From Paractinoplanes atraurantiacus (GTDB lineage Bacteria > Actinomycetota > Actinomycetes > Mycobacteriales > Micromonosporaceae), in NCBI RefSeq assembly GCF_900215205.1, contig NZ_OBDY01000014.1, positions 170,640 to 234,639 of the forward strand: 64,000 nucleotides of DNA, read 5' to 3'. The notes beneath the pieces were generated by a model. It was not told the origin of the DNA and searched no databases. It saw only the letters and a program-made list of their open reading frames with translations. Every line of letters starts with the position of its first letter. Position 1 is the stretch's first letter. The position numbers and the translations under genes are program-made. Positions 59,958-64,000 of this stretch are shown here, piece by piece.

Positions 59958-60947
59958 CTACAGGGACCAGGCGCGGAACAGGTCCCGGGCGGCGTCGGAG
60001 CCCGCGTGCAGGGACTCGCCGTCCCACGCCGCCACGCACAGGAGACGCAGGGCGGCGACGGGGTCGCCGGAGCCGTCGAGGGTCGCGCTGTCGCCTTCGC
60101 GGGTGAGGGTCCAACCGGCGGCGGGCTTCGCGGGGAGACGCAAGTCGTCGGCGGGCTCGAAGAGGCCGGACAGGTCGGCCGCCACGAAGGTGGGGCGGCG
60201 GTCGGGGGTGGCCGCCAGAAGGTCGGCCGGTGTGCTCACGCCGGTGAGGACCAGGAGGCTGTCCATGCCGGCCGTGACGGCGCCCTGGATGTCGGTGTCC
60301 AGCCGGTCGCCGACGACCAGCGGGCGCTTCGCCTTCGCGAGGGAGGCGGCGGTGGTGAACAGGGCCGGTTCGGGCTTTCCGACGACCAGGTCCGGGTCTC
60401 GGTCCAGGGCCGTACGCAGGACGGCCACCAGCGAGCCGTTGCCCGGCAGGGGGCCTCGGGGGCTGGGCAGGGTGCGGTCGGTGTTGGTGGCCACCCAGAG
60501 GGCGCCGGCCCGTACGGCCAGGGAGGCCTCGGCCAGGACCCGCCAGCCGACGTCGGGGCCGTAGCCCTGGACGACGGCGGCTGGACTCTCCTCGGCGGTC
60601 TCGACCGGGGTGAGTCCGGCGTCGCGGACCTCGGCCCGGAGGGCGTCGGCGCCGACCACGAGAACGGGGGCGCCGGCCGGGAGTTTTTCGGCGAGCAGGG
60701 ACGCCGCCGCGCCGGCCGAGGTGAGGACCTCGGCCGGCTCGGCGGGCACGCCCATTTTGGTGAGGGCGGCGGCTACGTCGGGGGCACGGCGAGAAGCGTT
60801 GTTCGTCGCGTACGCCACGGCGGTGCCGGACGACCGCAGGCGCCCGATGGCCTCGGGAGCGCCTGCGATCGGTTCGTCGATCAGGTAGACGACGCCGTCC
60901 AGGTCGAAGACGACCAGGTCGTAGCCGGACACGAGAGACTCGCTCAC
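59958..60947 (-). CDS. HAD-superfamily IIA phosphatase (NagD/PGP-like)
   Basis: The 329-aa protein has LVVFDLDGVVYLIDEPIAGA (Asp nucleophile), AYATNNASRRAPDVAAAL (motif II), VVGKPEPALFTTAAS (motif III Lys) and LVVGDRLDTDIQGAVTAGMD (motif IV Asp pair), with the large HAD-IIA cap between. Likely a small-molecule phosphatase (phosphoglycolate or nucleotide). GTG overlaps the stop of the upstream TPR gene by four bases. Confidence 0.9.
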   Translation of the reverse strand: MSESLVSGYDLVVFDLDGVVYLIDEPIAGAPEAIGRLRSSGTAVAYATNNASRRAPDVAAALTKMGVPAEPAEVLTSAGAAASLLAEKLPAGAPVLVVGADALRAEVRDAGLTPVETAEESPAAVVQGYGPDVGWRVLAEASLAVRAGALWVATNTDRTLPSPRGPLPGNGSLVAVLRTALDRDPDLVVGKPEPALFTTAASLAKAKRPLVVGDRLDTDIQGAVTAGMDSLLVLTGVSTPADLLAATPDRRPTFVAADLSGLFEPADDLRLPAKPAAGWTLTREGDSATLDGSGDPVAALRLLCVAAWDGESLHAGSDAARDLFRAWSL

Positions 60948-63724
60948 TCCTGGGGCTTCTTGCCCTCGGTCGTGTGCTCGTCCTCGACGGCCGAGAAGCT
61001 CACCGCGGGGACGTCGCCGGTCTTGGCGTCGCCCTGCTTCTTCTCGACCGGGTCGGTGTTGACGTCCGTCTCGGCCACGGCGACCGGCTCGTCGTCCTCG
61101 TCCTCGTCGTCTTCGTCGTCGTCCTCATCGGCGGCGTCGGAGTCGTCGTAGTCGTCGGACTTGGCGTCGACCTCGTCGAGGTCGTCGTCCTGGTCCTCGT
61201 CGTCCTGGTCCTCGTCGTCCTCGTCCAGCTCGTCGTCACCGTCGAAGGAGTCGCGCGCGTCCTCGTCGGCGGCGTCGAGGTCGTCCTCGTCGTCGTCGTC
61301 GAGGGAGTCACGCGTGTCCTCGTCGGCGGCGTCGCGGGCGGTGGCGGAGCCGGCGGGCGCCTCGGCGTCCTCGTCCTCCTCGTCGTCACCCTCGATGGTG
61401 ATGCCGTCGAGCTCGAGCAGGCGCTCGGCGGCGTCGGTGAGCTGGTCCTCGTCGACGGCGGCGGCGCGGGCGAACCACTCGCGGGCCTCGTCGCGCCGGC
61501 CGGCGGCCAGCAGGGCGTCGGCGTACGCGTAGCGCAGGCGGGCCGCCCAGTCGGCGTGTTCCTCGCTGGTGAGCTCGCGCACCTGGAGCATCGCCACCGC
61601 GGCGTCGTGCTGGCCCAGGTCGCCCCGGGCACCGGCCGCCACGATCAGCAGCTCGATCGCGCCGGACTTCTCCATCTTCTCGATGTCGGCGCCCCGGAAC
61701 AGGTCGATCGCCCGCTCGGGACGGCCCAGCGCCCGCTCACAGTCGGCCAGCTCGGCCAGGTGCGTCTGACGACCGGTCATCCGGTGGTACGTCCGCAGCT
61801 CGGCGATCGCGGTGGTCCAGTCACCCGCGGCGTACGCGGCCAGGCCCACCGCCTCACGCACGACGGCGATCCGCGACGCCAGGCGCCGGGCCGCGATCGC
61901 GTGCTGCAGAGCCAGCTCGGAGTCCTCGTCGATGATCTGGCCGGCCGCTACCAGGTGCCGCGAGACCTTGTCGGAGATGTCCCGCGCCAGCGACACGAGC
62001 TCGGCCCGCACCTCCTGGTCGAGGTCGGTGGCCTGGATCTCCTCGGGGATCTCGGGCGCCTTGAAGGCCTGCTCGTCGCCGCCCTGCTCGTCGCGGGCCG
62101 GCCCACGGTCGTCCCGGTCGCGGTAGCCGCCCCGGTCGTCACGGTTCTGGTAGCCGCCGCGGTCACGGTCACCACCACGGAACCCGCCGCGGTCGCCGCC
62201 ACGGTCCTGGTACGAGGGGCGGTCACCCCGATCGCTGCGGAAGCCCCCACCCTGCGGACGGTCGCCGCGGTCGCGCTGGGGCCGGTCACCATACGGGCGG
62301 TCGCCCGACGGACGGTCACCACGGAAGCCGCCACCACTGCGGTTGCCCGGCCGGTCGCCGCCGCCCGGGTAGCCCCCACGGTCGCGGTCGCCGCCACGGT
62401 AGCCACCGCGGTCGTCACGGTTCTGATAACCGCCACGGTCCTGGTACGAGGGCCGCTCACGGTCGCCGCCGCGGAATCCGCCCCGGTCGCCGCCACTCTG
62501 GTAGCCGCTGCGCGGCGCACCGCTGTCGCGGTCGCCCCGGAAGCCACCGCCCTGCGGACGGTCACCACCACGGAACCCGCCACGGTCGTCACGGTTCTGG
62601 TAGCCACCACGGTCACGGTCGCCACCACGGAACCCGCCACGGTCGCCGCCACCCTGGTAACCACCACGGTCGCCGCCACCCTGGTAACCACCACGGTCAC
62701 GGTCGCCACCACGGAACCCGCCGCGGTCGCCACCGCCCTGGTAGCCACCACGGTCACGGTCGCCACCACGGAACCCGCCCCGGTCGCCACCGCGGTCCTG
62801 GTACGAGGGACGGTCACCCCGGTCGCTGCGGAAGCCGCCACCCTGGGGACGGTCGCCCCGGTCCTGGTACGACGGGCGCTCGCGGTCACCGCCGCGGAAG
62901 CCACCGCCCTGCGGACGGTCACCACGGTCCTGGTACGAGGGCCGGTCGCCCCGGTCGCCACGGAAGCCGCCGCCCTGCGGACGGTCGCCACCACGGAACC
63001 CGCCACGGTCGTCACGGTTCTGGTAGCCACCGCGGTCACGGTCGCCGCCACGGAACCCGCTCCGGTCGCCGCCACCCTGGTAACCACCGCGGTCACGGTC
63101 GCCACCACGGAACCCGCCCCGGTCGCCGCCACGGTCCTGGTACGAGGGACGGTCACCCCGGTCGCTGCGGAAACCGCCACCCTGGGGACGGTCGCCCCGG
63201 TAGCCGCCGCCCTGCGGACGGTCGCCGCCGGAAACGCCACGACGGTCACCGCCGCCCTGGTAGCCGCCGCGGTCACGGTCGCCACCACGGAACCCGCCGC
63301 CCTGCGGACGGTCACCCCCACGGAACCCGCCGCGGTCGCCGCCACCCTGGTAACCACCACGGTCACGGTCGCCACCACGGAACCCGCCACCCTGCGGACG
63401 GTCACCCCCGCGGAAGCCGCCACGGTCGCCGCCGGAGGAGCCACCGCGGTAGCCGCCACGGTCACCTCCGGACGAGCCGCCGCGGTAGCCGCCACGGTCG
63501 CCACCGCCCTGGTAGCCGCCACGGTCACGGTCGCCACCACGGAAGCCACCGCGGTCGCCACCACCCTGGTAGCCGCCGCGGTCGCGGTCGCCGCCCCGGT
63601 CTCCTCTGTCTCCGCGATCGTTCCGGTCGCCCCGGAAGCCACCGCGGTCGCGGTCACCGCCGCGGCCGGCCTGGCGGTCGTCATCGCGGGGGCCGGAGCC
63701 GCCGTCCTGGGGTCCTGTAGTCAC
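60944..63724 (-). CDS. TPR-like protein with a giant RGG-type repeat domain and acidic tail
   Basis: The 926-aa protein has three regions. Residues 1-~555 are Gly/Arg/Asp repeats (units such as DRGGFRGGDRDRGGYQGGG), the RGG style seen in RNA-binding proteins. Residues ~560-790 are tetratricopeptide-like helices (VRAELVSLARDISDKVSRHL, DWTTAIAELRTYHRMTGRQT, ALGRPERAIDLFRGADIEKM, RLRYAYADALLAAGRRDEAR). The last ~130 are extremely acidic. RNA binding or condensate formation is plausible but inferred. AAGGA precedes the GTG. The gene is next to the rRNA operon. Confidence 0.85.
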   Translation of the reverse strand: MTTGPQDGGSGPRDDDRQAGRGGDRDRGGFRGDRNDRGDRGDRGGDRDRGGYQGGGDRGGFRGGDRDRGGYQGGGDRGGYRGGSSGGDRGGYRGGSSGGDRGGFRGGDRPQGGGFRGGDRDRGGYQGGGDRGGFRGGDRPQGGGFRGGDRDRGGYQGGGDRRGVSGGDRPQGGGYRGDRPQGGGFRSDRGDRPSYQDRGGDRGGFRGGDRDRGGYQGGGDRSGFRGGDRDRGGYQNRDDRGGFRGGDRPQGGGFRGDRGDRPSYQDRGDRPQGGGFRGGDRERPSYQDRGDRPQGGGFRSDRGDRPSYQDRGGDRGGFRGGDRDRGGYQGGGDRGGFRGGDRDRGGYQGGGDRGGYQGGGDRGGFRGGDRDRGGYQNRDDRGGFRGGDRPQGGGFRGDRDSGAPRSGYQSGGDRGGFRGGDRERPSYQDRGGYQNRDDRGGYRGGDRDRGGYPGGGDRPGNRSGGGFRGDRPSGDRPYGDRPQRDRGDRPQGGGFRSDRGDRPSYQDRGGDRGGFRGGDRDRGGYQNRDDRGGYRDRDDRGPARDEQGGDEQAFKAPEIPEEIQATDLDQEVRAELVSLARDISDKVSRHLVAAGQIIDEDSELALQHAIAARRLASRIAVVREAVGLAAYAAGDWTTAIAELRTYHRMTGRQTHLAELADCERALGRPERAIDLFRGADIEKMEKSGAIELLIVAAGARGDLGQHDAAVAMLQVRELTSEEHADWAARLRYAYADALLAAGRRDEAREWFARAAAVDEDQLTDAAERLLELDGITIEGDDEEDEDAEAPAGSATARDAADEDTRDSLDDDDEDDLDAADEDARDSFDGDDELDEDDEDQDDEDQDDDLDEVDAKSDDYDDSDAADEDDDEDDEDEDDEPVAVAETDVNTDPVEKKQGDAKTGDVPAVSFSAVEDEHTTEGKKPQE
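62090..63690. repeat. Long tandem-like repeat coding for the RGG domain
   Basis: Variants of the units CGGTCACGGTCGCCACCACG and GGAACCCGCCGCGGTCGCC recur dozens of times in minus-strand coding sense. The units vary in length but keep the frame. Assembly or recombination errors are more likely here. Confidence 0.85.
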
Positions 63725-63810
63725 GGATCAAATCCTTCCGGTACGGCGGGCCCTCGGTATGGCGGGCAAGCCTCAAAACTCAAAGTTACTCGGGGACGGG
63801 CACACAAAAG

Positions 63811-63850
63811 CAGCCGAGGGCCGACTCCGTCTCGGAGCGGCCCTCGGCTG
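63811..63850 (-). terminator. rRNA operon terminator
   Basis: Outer arms CAGCCGAGGGCCG and CGGCCCTCGGCTG (13 bp) enclose an inner CTCCG-TCT-CGGAG stem with one bulged A. On the minus strand it is followed by CTTTTGTG. Confidence 0.9.
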
Positions 63851-63860
63851 GTTACGTTGA

Positions 63861-63979
63861 GTCCGGCGGCGTCCTACTCTCCCACACCCTCCCGAGTGCA
63901 GTACCATCGGCGCTGGAGGGCTTAGCTTCCGGGTTCGGAATGAGACCGGGCGTTTCCCCTCCGCTATGACCACCGAAAC
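63861..63979 (-). rRNA. rrf: 5S ribosomal RNA
   Basis: The minus strand reads GTTTCGGTGGTCATAGCGGA, GGGGAAACGCCCGGTCTCAT, TCCGAACCCGGAAGCTAAGC, CCTCCAGCGCCGATGGTACT, GCACTCGGGAGGGTGTGGGA and GAGTAGGACGCCGCCGGAC, all canonical 5S landmarks. The ends pair (GUUUCGG with CCGGAC). The 23S gene should lie beyond the right edge of the window. Exact ends are uncertain by one or two bases. Confidence 0.95.
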
Positions 63980-64000
63980 AACCATCAGCGGAACAAACCA

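Noticed and set aside
62090..63690. RGG repeats as a CRISPR or transposon array
   Set aside because: Unit lengths vary, the frame is preserved throughout, and the repeats encode RGG peptides.
60974..63925. 983-aa plus-strand frame opposite the RGG/TPR gene
   Set aside because: It is a GC-rich shadow with Val/Thr/Ala bias; the minus frame has TPR and RGG character and a ribosome-binding site.

Overview
The window is very GC-rich actinobacterial DNA, most probably a filamentous member of the Micromonosporaceae such as an Actinoplanes relative. That placement is an inference from base composition, GTG/TTG starts, gene order and protein character; no database search was run. The backbone is the conserved actinobacterial block, nearly all on the minus strand. 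Read in transcription order from the right it runs: 5S rRNA, RGG/TPR protein, HAD phosphatase, an H1-like protein, tlyA, nadK, recN, steA, mctB, a MraY-like protein, murJ, a glycosyltransferase, a membrane phosphatase-like protein, pyrG, a Nudix gene, then ald, xerD, parA, scpA, scpB, rluB, cmk, der and tRNA-Pro.

Left end (1-5487): the right-hand part of an integrative element next to tRNA-Pro(GGG). It carries a prim-pol replication protein, a DUF3631 helicase-like ATPase, an array of about eleven GCCGTACC/GGTACGGC repeats that is a candidate origin, an excisionase overlapping a tyrosine integrase, and an AlbA_2-domain membrane-anchored cargo gene. Two near-consensus LexA (SOS) boxes lie between the divergent first genes. 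The far end of the element is outside the window.

5538-19253: housekeeping genes for ribosome GTPase Der, CMP kinase, a small redox/TetR group, rluB, the condensin accessory genes scpB and scpA, parA, xerD and ald. ScpA and ScpB have very long repeat-rich disordered tails that meet at their shared gene junction.

19254-43440: an accessory block of about 24 kb inserted between ald and the Nudix-pyrG pair, which are close together in other actinomycetes. Its most notable content is a three-gene, translationally coupled jetABC cassette (TIGR02677, TIGR02678, TIGR02680; Wadjet family) with no recognisable JetD nuclease. The block also holds a DeoR/Nudix divergent pair, a secreted M28 aminopeptidase, an MFS exporter, a cysteine-desulfurase-like enzyme, a TetR/hydrolase divergent pair, an Ala/Gly/Glu-rich secreted protein, a PrsW-like protease, an LPITG surface protein and several gene remnants. 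Many convergent genes overlap tail to tail.

43441-64000: the pyrG to tlyA block and its neighbours, ending with a strong rRNA-operon terminator and the 5S gene of a minus-strand rRNA operon whose 23S gene lies beyond the right edge. A 58-bp palindromic repeat occurs twice (7749-7806 and 27863-27920), each time upstream of a plus-strand gene.
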